Part shown: one piece after another, positions 1-7,191 of the stretch
Position numbering within the stretch: position 1 is the stretch's first letter
Layout: each line of letters starts with the position of its first letter
Source of the DNA: JAAYBT01 sp964404395
Lineage (GTDB): Bacteria > Bacillota > Clostridia > Acetivibrionales > DTU013
Assembly (NCBI GenBank): GCA_964404395.1
Contig: CAYOKA010000052.1
Location: 1-14,559, forward strand
Length of the DNA stretch: 14,559 bases
Reading direction: 5' to 3'
The notes under the pieces: model-generated
What the model saw: the letters and a program-made list of their open reading frames with translations, nothing else
What the model was told of the DNA's origin: nothing
The model's database searches: none
Made by a program: the position numbers and the translations under genes

Positions 1-2
1 TG

Positions 3-485
3 CCCATTTTTGGACTGAACAACGGAATGATACCAATTGTTTCTTACAACTATGGCGCACGTAATAAGAAAAGATTAATTCACGCTATCAAGCTAAGCAT
101 GACATATGCAATCGTAATTATGGTAATAGGCTTTGTAATGTTCCAGATCTTCCCGGCACAACTTCTGTCCCTATTCAACGCAACAGCGGACATGATAGCC
201 ATTGGTGTCCCCGCATTTAGAATAATTAGCATCAGCTTCTTGTTTGCCGGCTTCTGCATTATATCAGGGTCCGTTTTTCAGGCATTGGGGAACGGAATCC
301 CAAGTATGATAACATCTACCTCAAGACAATTGATAGCACTTATACCTCTTGCTTTGCTGTTATCAAGAATCGGCGGGCTGAACGCAATATGGTGGGCCTT
401 CCCGCTGTCAGAGATACTTGCGGTTGTTATTACAGCCTTTTTCTTAAAGTACTTTTATAATAACAAGATAAAGGTATTAGGCTAA
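3..485 (+). CDS. MATE family efflux transporter, C-terminal part (5' truncated by window edge)
   Basis: This is the C-terminal part of a multidrug/toxin exporter of the MATE family, an inner-membrane antiporter that exports cationic compounds using an ion gradient. The reading frame is open from the first bases of the window, before the first ATG at 27, so the gene starts outside. The fragment begins with PIFGLNNGMIPIVSYNYGAR, the conserved 'N-G-x-x-P-(I/V)-x-(S/G)-Y-N-x-G-A-R' stretch of MepA-like members. It continues with about four hydrophobic membrane segments and a second conserved motif, FQALGNGIPSM. The C-terminus, KYFYNNKIKVLG, is short and basic as usual. The stop lies one base from the stop of the convergent downstream gene, with no obvious terminator between them. 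The substrate cannot be predicted. Confidence 0.9.
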   Translation, partial: PIFGLNNGMIPIVSYNYGARNKKRLIHAIKLSMTYAIVIMVIGFVMFQIFPAQLLSLFNATADMIAIGVPAFRIISISFLFAGFCIISGSVFQALGNGIPSMITSTSRQLIALIPLALLLSRIGGLNAIWWAFPLSEILAVVITAFFLKYFYNNKIKVLG

Positions 486-486
486 T

Positions 487-942
487 CTACTCTTTCACTC
501 CATTAATATACTTCTCCATAATCCCGGCTGCGCATCCAACTAATTCAGCACAAGGGCGTTTTTCATAGTACTCCTTTGTACGTGGTGCTGGGACAGGACT
601 CTCATCTCCTGCAGCCATACCCAGAAGCTCTCTGCAAATAATTGAATCGTGTTCTTCCTTAAACTGCGCAGCGAGCTCCTGTATCAGCTTATAATGTGCT
701 GCTTTCGCCTGGTCATCCTTCGGGTCGGTGTACCCATACATAGCTCCTGCTATTGCAAACATGCTGCTGACTGCTCCGCAGACCTCACGAAGCTTTCCCA
801 TCCCGCCACCAAAGGATGAGGATAACTTAACAGCCTCTTCAAAATCCTTATTCAATTCTTCACAAAAAGCTGCAAACACAGCCTGAGCACAATTGTAGCC
901 TTGATTAAACAGCTTTATTGCCTGCTCTGATTTTTCACTCAT
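487..942 (-). CDS. C_GCAxxG_C_C family probable redox protein
   Basis: A 151-residue cytosolic protein of the C_GCAxxG_C_C family, small cysteine-rich proteins found in anaerobes and thought to bind a metal or take part in redox chemistry. Their exact role is unknown. Visible cysteines are C18 (GYNCAQAV), C55 (LREVCGAVSSMFAIAG), C103 (ICRELLG), C131 and C137 (CAELVGCAAGI). The last stretch contains the family's name-giving GCAxxG signature. The glycine-rich FGGGMGK before C55 is also typical, and the length matches the family. The ATG at 942 is preceded by GGAGGG at good spacing. The gene converges on the MATE gene and seems to be a single-gene unit. Confidence 0.88.
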   Translation of the reverse strand: MSEKSEQAIKLFNQGYNCAQAVFAAFCEELNKDFEEAVKLSSSFGGGMGKLREVCGAVSSMFAIAGAMYGYTDPKDDQAKAAHYKLIQELAAQFKEEHDSIICRELLGMAAGDESPVPAPRTKEYYEKRPCAELVGCAAGIMEKYINGVKE

Positions 943-973
943 ATAATCCCTCCATCGTAAACAAACTCGTTCA

Positions 974-1001
974 ATTCTAAATTCCTATCATTTGTGTTCA
1001 A
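974..1001 (-). promoter_or_regulatory. Possible promoter of the C_GCAxxG_C_C gene
   Basis: On the minus strand, TTGAAC (996-1001) and TAGAAT (974-979) are separated by 16 bases. This gives a predicted start about 25 bases before the ATG. The -10 differs from consensus at one base and the -35 at two. The call rests on sequence only. Confidence 0.4.
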
Positions 1002-1347
1002 GTATCAATCCGGAGTGTAACTCAATCTTTCGGCGTGCTAATAGTCCACGCATGTTCTCCTGAATTCTTAGAAACTATAATTGATTCCCTGTGAAAAATA
1101 GTAGCAAATGATTTTTGATATTGTCAAGTAGTTTCGGAGACTATAATGCAGCCTCAAAAAAGCACCAAGGAGGCAATCCGAAAAACAGGAAGGTATAACT
1201 AAAAAGAAAGAGACCTATTATAACCCCAACTACCACAGCGAATTCTATTCTTATAGAATCTAAATAATGTAAGGATACTTAAGGAAAGTTAAGAAAAAAC
1301 TACTTAACAACCTTTCTCTGAATTGGTAGGATAATCCGTAAAATCAA

Positions 1348-1376
1348 TTGAATTAGTTTACAAAAAAATATATACT
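1348..1376 (+). promoter_or_regulatory. Promoter upstream of the SNF2 helicase cluster
   Basis: TTGAAT (1348-1353) and TATACT (1371-1376) are separated by exactly 17 bases in an A/T-rich tract. The predicted start, near 1382, coincides with the first base of a perfect 9-bp inverted repeat. The whole hairpin-rich stretch to 1768 would therefore be transcribed as a leader. An inverted repeat just upstream (GTTAAG 1288-1293 / CTTAAC 1303-1308) could be a further regulator site. Confidence 0.5.
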
Positions 1377-1380
1377 ATTA

Positions 1381-1768
1381 TTAAGTCACTATAACAAGTA
1401 CGGTGACTTAAATAGTCTAAATACCTAAGGCATCCGAAGGTATGAGGGTATTATTGTTCACTGTCTTATTTTATTAATCTGATACCAGAGTGTTTTTAAG
1501 TTTACAAAAGCACTCCTATGATAGTTTATTTTATAAAGTGACTTATAGCTTCACATGAGAGTACATAGTCAACGAATGCGGGGTGGCCGCTTATTACTAT
1601 GCGGTAAGCATATCTTTGTAAGGAGGGCTTTGGTGAAGGCCTTTGAGAGAGCCTTCGAAGTAAATATTAAGGATTAACTCCAGTGAGATTGGGTCGATAC
1701 CATGGAGGTTTGTAACTGGAAAATTTCTATTTAAACCTTATTAAAACTATTATACGAGGAGAAAAAAT
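1381..1768 (+). ncRNA. Long hairpin-rich leader of the SNF2 cluster (family not recognised)
   Basis: About 385 bases without a plausible gene lie between the predicted promoter and the helicase start. Visible pairings: TTAAGTCAC (1381-1389) with GTGACTTAA (1403-1411), 9 bp. ATACCT (1421-1426) with AGGTAT (1438-1443). GAGTG plus T-run (1488-1497) with A-run plus CACTC (1506-1515), 10 pairs with one G-U. ATGC (1576-1579) with GCAT (1608-1611) around CCGC/GCGG. GAAGGC (1635-1640) with GCCTTC (1651-1656). CCAGT (1680-1684) with ACTGG (1715-1719). Two arms have alternatives: TAAGTCAC can also pair with GTGACTTA at 1538-1545, and CCGC (1587-1590) with GCGG at either 1578-1581 or 1601-1604. I cannot match it to a known riboswitch or RNA class. 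It could equally be operator dyads plus neutral spacer. Confidence 0.4.
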
Positions 1769-3688
1769 ATGAGTAAAAAGTGGATAGTAAAAAATGATTG
1801 TTTAGCTATTGTAATTGATGATGAGCATGTCTACTATCCACTTGCTCAAGATATCTACTCATATCTTTACAAAGATTCATCTTTACGTTCAGCTGGTTGC
1901 CCGGATGATTGCCAAGCGTTACGGGAAAGCATGCCCTCTCTTCAATTCTCTAAGGTTGGTGCCCCAATTAATGCTAAGTTCAGATTTGATTCAAAAGCAA
2001 CAGGGATAGAGCTTATTATCTCTGCTATACATCTTAATGAAGTGCATAACGTGTTCATACAGGATGGGAAAATAGTTGATCAGTACATTTACGGGAGTAC
2101 CTGGGTTTTTCTTACTGGTGATATATCCAACTTGGAGAAACTGCTTCAGAGCGCAGGTATAAAGAACAGCGGACCGATAAGCATGAAACAATATTTATCT
2201 GTGATTCAGATTCAACGTACCAATGGTATTAATATTATTAATGACGAGGCAAGTGAGCAACTTCAAAACAAGTCCGCAAATATATATACTAAACTCCCCA
2301 AAAGCCTCCATGCTACCCTGTATCCATACCAGTTAACAGGATATAAATGGATGAGATTTATGGCTCAAGAAGGTTGTGGGTGTATACTGGGCGATGAAAT
2401 GGGATTGGGTAAGACACTTCAAGTAATTACACTAATTACAGCACGTTCAGAAGAGGGATTAACTCCTTCACTTATTGTTGTACCCGTATCTCTTCTTGAA
2501 AACTGGAAACGTGAATTTATGAAATTTGCTCCTTTGGTTGATGTATATATTCATCACGGTACGAATCGGACCGGCAAATATAAAGATTTATTAGGCCACG
2601 ATGTCGTTATTATTTCATATAATACAGCGGTCAGTGATCAGTCGATGCTCCGCATGATTCAGTGGGATATTGCCGCTCTCGATGAAGCACAGAATATTAA
2701 AAATCCGAGTTCAGATAGAACCCATTCAGTAAAAAAAATAAAGAGAAACATAGGCATTGCCATTACAGGAACTCCTTTTGAAAATCACATGTCAGACATA
2801 TGGTCAATAGTCGATTATGTAGTCCCTGGCTTTTTGGGCTCCTTAAGCGATTTTAACCAATACTTTTCAGATGACATTACAGGTGGTGCCAGTATAGAAC
2901 CAATAATTTCACCAATTATGATACGCAGACGTGTAGCAGATGTAGCACAAGACCTTCCTGAACGAATTGTGATTCCACAAGTTCTCAGTATGAGCAAAGA
3001 AGAAGCGTTTTCATACGAAGAGAAGAGACAAAGTGCTCTATCTGGATCAGATGGCAGACAGGCAACACTTGCATTATTACAGAAACTACGTATGTTTTGT
3101 ACACATCCTTACTTGATGTCAATGAACAATAGAACTGTTGACCCAACAATGGTCAGTTCAAAATATAAACGTTTATGTGAGTTGTTGGAGGAAATTGTCT
3201 CATGCAATCAAAAAACCATTCTATTTACATCATACACTGATATGTTTACTATTCTGGTTGATGATATTCCACAAAGGTTTAATATACCTGTATGGTGTAT
3301 TAATGGTACAACTCCGGTAGAAGATCGTCAAAATATAGTCGATGCATTTAGCGATTTTTCAGGCGCTGCACTTCTTGTGCTAAACCCTCGAGCAGCTGGC
3401 ACAGGGTTAAATATAACTACCGCAAACCATGTTATTCATTACAATCTCGAATGGAACCCGGCATTGGAAGACCAAGCTTCTGCACGAGCATATCGACGTG
3501 GTCAGACAAAGACAGTTTTTGTCTATAGATTATACTACGCTGGTACAGTTGAACAAATTGTCAATGAACGTATCGAACGTAAAAGAGATATTGCGGATGC
3601 CGCAATTGTCGGAATTGCCGGCGATGAACAAAACACCAAAGATATTATTAATGCTTTAATGCTATCACCTGTTGGAGGTTCAAAATGA
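1769..3688 (+). CDS. SNF2-family DNA helicase/translocase (superfamily II)
   Basis: A 639-residue SNF2-like ATPase, expected to translocate on duplex DNA using ATP rather than unwind it. Residues 1-180 match no domain I know. The helicase core begins at about 184 (LYPYQLTGYKWM). Motif I is GDEMGLGKT (208-216), motif II is DEAQ (305-308, where DEAH is usual), and motif III is TGTP (333-336). The second RecA-like lobe carries NPRAAGTGLNIT (motif V, about 539-550) and ARAYRRGQ (motif VI, about 572-579), followed by the typical TVEQIVNERIERK. The ATG at 1769 follows GAGGAG at 7 bases. The stop overlaps the next start (ATGA), so the two are translationally coupled. The context of GHKL ATPase, HNH nuclease and R-M genes points to a role in DNA restriction or defence. 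Confidence 0.93.
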   Translation: MSKKWIVKNDCLAIVIDDEHVYYPLAQDIYSYLYKDSSLRSAGCPDDCQALRESMPSLQFSKVGAPINAKFRFDSKATGIELIISAIHLNEVHNVFIQDGKIVDQYIYGSTWVFLTGDISNLEKLLQSAGIKNSGPISMKQYLSVIQIQRTNGINIINDEASEQLQNKSANIYTKLPKSLHATLYPYQLTGYKWMRFMAQEGCGCILGDEMGLGKTLQVITLITARSEEGLTPSLIVVPVSLLENWKREFMKFAPLVDVYIHHGTNRTGKYKDLLGHDVVIISYNTAVSDQSMLRMIQWDIAALDEAQNIKNPSSDRTHSVKKIKRNIGIAITGTPFENHMSDIWSIVDYVVPGFLGSLSDFNQYFSDDITGGASIEPIISPIMIRRRVADVAQDLPERIVIPQVLSMSKEEAFSYEEKRQSALSGSDGRQATLALLQKLRMFCTHPYLMSMNNRTVDPTMVSSKYKRLCELLEEIVSCNQKTILFTSYTDMFTILVDDIPQRFNIPVWCINGTTPVEDRQNIVDAFSDFSGAALLVLNPRAAGTGLNITTANHVIHYNLEWNPALEDQASARAYRRGQTKTVFVYRLYYAGTVEQIVNERIERKRDIADAAIVGIAGDEQNTKDIINALMLSPVGGSK

Positions 3689-4128
3689 ATAGTATATCTA
3701 AATCCATTTCTAAGATACTTAGTGATAATGATATAGGAAATACGGGAGCACATCAGGCAGGCATGCTCATTCCTAAAAGAGAAGATTTGCTTAGCTTTTT
3801 TCCTCCGCTTGATATAACATCGAAGAATCCAAGAACATCAATGTACTTTACGGATAATTCCAATAAGGTGTGGAAGTTTCAATTTATTTATTATAATAAC
3901 AAATTTTTTGGGGGCACTCGGAATGAGTATCGGCTTACTGGTATGACCGGATTTTACAGAGAAGCAAATCTAAAGTCTGGGGATGAAATAGTTCTTACCC
4001 GAAAAGAAAATCAATTATTTATTTCATACAATCGAAAAAAACATTTTGTAAAAGAAACTGAAACTGAATACGGAACAAAAAAAACAATTATTGTTTTGGG
4101 AAGTGGTTGGAAAGTGATTAATTACTGA
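3685..4128 (+). CDS. Stand-alone EcoRII-N-like DNA-binding protein
   Basis: A 147-residue protein with no nuclease domain. Its motif NDIGNTGAHQAGMLIPK (15-31) and later RNEYRLTG (79-86) line up with NDTGDTGGHQAG and RSEYRIT in the N-terminal domain of the EcoRII-type endonuclease encoded at 9349. In EcoRII this domain is a B3-like DNA-binding barrel that recognises the effector copy of CCWGG. I infer that this protein is a sequence reader for the helicase/GHKL/HNH machine, possibly for the same site as the restriction enzyme. It overlaps the helicase stop by four bases (ATGA), so the pair is coupled. The IS110 element lies directly behind its stop. Before insertion the gap to the GHKL gene would have been about 43 bases, consistent with one operon. 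Confidence 0.75.
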   Translation: MNSISKSISKILSDNDIGNTGAHQAGMLIPKREDLLSFFPPLDITSKNPRTSMYFTDNSNKVWKFQFIYYNNKFFGGTRNEYRLTGMTGFYREANLKSGDEIVLTRKENQLFISYNRKKHFVKETETEYGTKKTIIVLGSGWKVINY

Positions 4129-4139
4129 GAGACTAACTA

Positions 4140-5318
4140 TTAAAAGTCAAGACCTAAAATGAATAGTTTTGAACGAGATGCAGAAATGCATTTCATATAA
4201 ACTTGAACCTTGATAATTGCATGAACGGCTACGTTATATGGTTTACCCTCAGAGCGTTTTTTAGCTAGATACTGATGGAAACCTTCGTCCCAATGACAGA
4301 CATACTTTGCCGCATTGAATAGTGCATAGCACAGATATTTCGAACCACACTTAACCATTTTTGCATGTGTGGAGGTCAGCTGGCCTGACTGGTATACAGA
4401 AGGTTCTAGCCCTGCAAAGGCAAGTACCTTTTCGGCTTTATCAAAATTGGCTAGATTACCTGTTTCTGCAATGATGATAGCAGCCATACGGTACCCAATG
4501 CCTGGTATGCTCATAATGGGACTATGAAGACTATCCACAATTGGATTAATTTTTGCCTCTGTTTGTACAATCTGCTTCTCCATCATTTGAATGAGTTGAA
4601 GGGTCTGCTGTAATTCGAGAGATTTTACTTCGCTGTACGAGCCGATGGAGGCTTTAGCTGCATTACGTATCTCAATAGCTTTATCTCTGCTGTATCGGCC
4701 TTTTGAAGCTGCAGAAAGCAGATTTGTCAGCCTGGTAAGGTGACATTCGGCTATCGCTCTTGCATTTGGTAATTCAGCCAATAAAGCGTATACAGAGGCC
4801 ATATGCAGTGATGGAACCAGCTTCTCTAACTCGGGGAAGAGAATGACACAGAGCCTTGCGAAAGAAGACTTGAGTCTTGCACAATCCTGCACAAGAGAGA
4901 AACGATATCTGGTTAATGACTTTAGCTCACGAACATGGTAAGATGACTGTGAGTAGGGCTTTAAGCATTCTGTCCTAAGCATAGTCACAATAGAGTGAGC
5001 ATCGACCTTATCCGTTTTCGTCTTTCTAAGGCTTAGACCTTTTCTGTAAAGATTGGTATGTAACGGATTGATCACCGTCGTGGGTAAATCGTTGGCGATT
5101 AAAAACTCTAAAAGATTATCGCTGTAGTATCCGGTGGCTTCCAGCCCTACTTTTAATTTTGATAAGTCTTTAGAGTGTGTCTTGAGGTTTGCAAACAATT
5201 CATCAAACCCCTGCTTGTTGTTTGGGATGGTGAAGACTTCAGATAGAGCCTTTCCAGTGGAATTAACGATAAGACAATCATGCTTGTCCTTTGCAACATC
5301 AATACCTGCATAAATCAT
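4140..5318 (-). CDS. IS110-family DEDD transposase/recombinase
   Basis: A 392-residue recombinase that moves the element using a bridge RNA. The N-terminal RuvC-like domain shows MIYAGIDVAKDKHDCL (first D), VGLEATGYYSDNL (E) and TKTDKVDAHSIV (DxxD pattern). The C-terminal Tnp20-like domain has IPGIGYRMAAIIIAETG and YQSGQLTSTHAKMVKCG, with the serine of QSG as the likely nucleophile. The frame is open to 5408, but the ATG at 5318 is chosen. It gives the canonical family N-terminus and follows AAAAGGAG (5329-5336) at 10 bases, whereas the extension would run through the predicted bridge RNA. The protein is full length for the family. The last 15-20 residues look unlike the members I know, which may be normal variation. 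Confidence 0.92.
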   Translation of the reverse strand: MIYAGIDVAKDKHDCLIVNSTGKALSEVFTIPNNKQGFDELFANLKTHSKDLSKLKVGLEATGYYSDNLLEFLIANDLPTTVINPLHTNLYRKGLSLRKTKTDKVDAHSIVTMLRTECLKPYSQSSYHVRELKSLTRYRFSLVQDCARLKSSFARLCVILFPELEKLVPSLHMASVYALLAELPNARAIAECHLTRLTNLLSAASKGRYSRDKAIEIRNAAKASIGSYSEVKSLELQQTLQLIQMMEKQIVQTEAKINPIVDSLHSPIMSIPGIGYRMAAIIIAETGNLANFDKAEKVLAFAGLEPSVYQSGQLTSTHAKMVKCGSKYLCYALFNAAKYVCHWDEGFHQYLAKKRSEGKPYNVAVHAIIKVQVYMKCISASRSKLFILGLDF

Positions 5319-5329
5319 AATATGGGTAC

Positions 5330-5505
5330 TCCTTTTGATTATATTTGACACTGCTTTCTTCCACAGACCGGTTTGTCGAATGTAACCTCGTGCTAAATGA
5401 AACGTCATGCGTTATCTAACTAATTGCCAATTAAACAAACGGCTGTGGTTATTGCCTCTCAGAAAACGTTAAGCGTTAGGAGAATTTGACTAATCCACAG
5501 CGTCT
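5330..5505 (-). ncRNA. Predicted IS110 bridge RNA
   Basis: The non-coding end upstream of the recombinase folds into two consecutive stem-loops. Loop 1 is closed by GCTGTGG (5495-5501) with CCACAGC (5442-5448). Loop 2 is closed by GTTTGT (5435-5440) with ACAAAC (5371-5376). Each is capped by an AACG/CGTT hairpin (5465-5477 and 5401-5413). In loop 1, CTGAGAG (5462-5456, minus strand) is complementary to the minus-strand flank CTCTCAG (4131-4125), and TAGTC (5492-5488) equals the other flank at the junction. In loop 2, TAGTTAG (5422-5416) equals the element's own end (4139-4133). These are the target-binding and donor-binding loops expected of a bridge RNA. Start and end are approximate. Confidence 0.75.
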
Positions 5506-5511
5506 GTGAAA

Positions 5512-5520
5512 ATTATAGCA
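5512..5520 (-). promoter_or_regulatory. Extended -10 promoter for the bridge RNA/transposase
   Basis: TGCTATAAT lies on the minus strand just inside the element end, a perfect extended -10. No good -35 is seen 16-18 bases upstream, in the flank or in the predicted circle junction. Predicted transcription would begin near 5505, at the base of the first bridge RNA stem. Confidence 0.55.
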
Positions 5521-5578
5521 TTAAGTCCTTGGAGAGGGACTATAAACACTACTACTTAATAATACGAGGAGAAAAGTA

Positions 5579-7189
5579 ATGTATAATATTGATAATGATC
5601 CTATTTTGCTTCCGCCAGACCCGGAGAGAGTTATGGAGGGATTACGGGATACAGGGTACAGTTTTAATACTGCAATTGCTGATATAGTAGATAATTCAAT
5701 TTCTGCAAATGCTTCTATGATTGACATTCTGATACAAATTAACCCTGCCATGCTGATAACTGTGTATATCACAGATGATGGTTGTGGAATGGATTTTGAA
5801 GGTTTGAAAGATGCCATGAAATATGGCTCCAAAAGGAGAATTGACCCCAGCAGTCTTGGCAAATTTGGACTCGGACTGAAGACGGCGTCAACCGCTTTTT
5901 GCCGTTGTCTGTCTCTTGTTTCAAGAGGAAAAGCTGACTCGACTGTAAGGAAAGTCCAATGGGATTTGGATTACATAGCTCAAGAAAATTCCTGGTAACT
6001 CCGAAATCCTGATCCAACTAGTGAAGAAATTTCTATACTTGACTCTATCTCAAAAGGCAACAGCGGTACTTTGGTCATATGGGAGAAAATTGACCGCTTG
6101 CTAAGAAATTATGCTAATAGAGGGAATGCTCAGAATGCTCTTAAGAAAGTACAGGATTCTTTAGCGTTCCATCTATCTATGGTGTACCAGCGTTTTCTGG
6201 ATGAATCTGATACCAGAGCCCGCAATATAATCATAAATCTTAACGGTGATAGAGTAAATGCATGGGATCCGTTTTGCACAGATGAAGAAAAGACAGAGAA
6301 GCTTGCAGATGAATGTATAGAAGTTGAGATGCCTGATGATAGGAAATCTGAATTTTCAGTAAAAGCATATATGCTTCCGAGAAAGGAAGGTTTTATTTCG
6401 ACTGCTGCAGCTGCACGTGCGAGATTGAGTAACGATATGCAAGGATTTTATGTTTATCGCGAAAATAGATTGATTCATTATGGGGATTGGCTTGGGATGT
6501 TTGCGAAAGAACCACACGGTACTTTATTACGTGTAGAGTTTTCTTTTGATCATACCCTCGATACCTCTTTTAACGTTGATATTAAAAAATCCAGGATTTT
6601 ATTAAGTGAGGAGATTTTTGATTACCTGAAAGATAACTTTATGCCTGCTCCAAGACGCGCTGCCGACCAGAGATACCGCACAGGAATGGGTGAGAAGGTT
6701 TCTTTCAAGGGAGAGGATGCCCACGCTGCATCTAACAGAAATATTGAAGAAAAGGCTGGAACAGTTGAGGAATCAAGAGTCCAAATTACAAACGAAGCTC
6801 AGAATGAGGTTCAGGTAACAAATATTAATGGCACTTTCAGTCATAAAATATCAATTCGTTCATCTACCAAACCTGGACAATACAGGGTTATTCCTGTTGA
6901 AACAATTGAAGATGGTATGTTATGGTGTCCATGCATCGTCGATGCTAAGCATGCTGTTGAGATTAATCAAAATCACCCATATTATCAGAAAATATATTAT
7001 CCTGTTCTTGAGCAGAATGTTATGGTTACAGGGATGGATGCGTTGCTATGGGCATTGGCTGAAGCAGAACTTTCAACCTTCAATGATGAGACGCGTGACC
7101 AATATGAAGATATGCGAATTCAGGTTTCGCGAGTACTCAAGAAATTAATTGCTGATTTACCTGATCCGGAAATTGATAAGGAGAAATAG
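5579..7189 (+). pseudogene. MORC/MutL-like GHKL ATPase, interrupted by in-frame TAA
   Basis: The gene would encode about 536 residues but is split by TAA at 5996-5998. The frame before and after is the same, and the codons following the stop read LRNPDPTSEEISILD, leading into the longer part (first ATG 6071). The N-terminal GHKL ATP-binding fold is clear: ADIVDNS (N box, 34-40), DDGCGM (66-71), and GKFGLGLKTAS (lid, 94-104). After the stop, NSGTLVIWEKIDR matches the transition to the S5-like transducer domain. Such ATPases clamp or remodel DNA upon ATP-driven dimerisation and occur with helicases and nucleases in restriction clusters. The ATG follows GAGGAG. The downstream piece alone lacks the ATP site, so activity is probably lost unless the stop is suppressed or a sequencing error. 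The last bases carry the ribosome binding site of the HNH gene. Confidence 0.87.
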
Positions 7190-7191
7190 TT

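Larger units (their letters stand above)
4136..5542 (-). mobile_element. IS110-family insertion element
   Basis: The element is about 1.4 kb, transcribed on the minus strand, and consists of one DEDD recombinase gene and a non-coding upstream end of about 220 bases. The pentamer GACTA occurs at both edges (4131-4135 and 5538-5542), so the crossover core lies within it. IS110 elements have no long terminal inverted repeats and use a very short shared core, which fits. Removing one copy joins the solo EcoRII-N gene to the GHKL ATPase gene with a 43-base gap that keeps the ribosome binding site. The long non-coding end lies upstream of the recombinase and only a few bases follow it. That arrangement suggests the IS110 group rather than the IS1111 group. 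The ends are inferred from the repeated core and the guide matches, not from an empty site. Confidence 0.8.

Noticed and set aside
1121..1147. TTGTCA...TATAAT as a promoter for the SNF2 cluster
   Set aside because: The spacer is only 15 bases and the site is 620 bases from the gene. The pair at 1348-1376 has 17-base spacing and fits the hairpin start better.
1142..1260. Short peptide-like stretches (ATG at 1146 with upstream GGAG; later ETYYNPNYHSEFYSYRI in another frame)
   Set aside because: Too short, in two different frames, and without a recognisable family. They may be remains of a decayed gene but cannot be supported.
1576..1611. Resemblance of GGGGTGGCCGC to the T-box GGGTGGTACCGCG element
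   Set aside because: No specifier loop, no terminator with T-run, and the downstream gene is a helicase rather than an aminoacyl-tRNA or amino acid gene.
5319..5408. N-terminal extension of the IS110 recombinase to 5408
   Set aside because: The family starts at the MIYAGIDVAK position, a good ribosome binding site precedes 5318, and the extension runs through the predicted bridge RNA.
4133..5422. CTAACTA at 4133-4139 and 5416-5422 as target-site duplication of the IS
   Set aside because: It would place the end inside the structured RNA. It is better explained as the donor guide matching the element's end, and GACTA at 4131 and 5538 gives consistent edges.
4145..5517. Circle-junction promoter formed by TTGACT (4145-4150, minus strand) and TATAAT (5512-5517)
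   Set aside because: With the inferred ends the spacer would be about 34 bases, too long for a normal promoter.
6071..7189. Downstream GHKL piece as an independent functional gene
   Set aside because: It begins in the middle of a conserved motif, lacks a ribosome binding site and lacks the ATP-binding fold, so it is treated as part of the broken gene.
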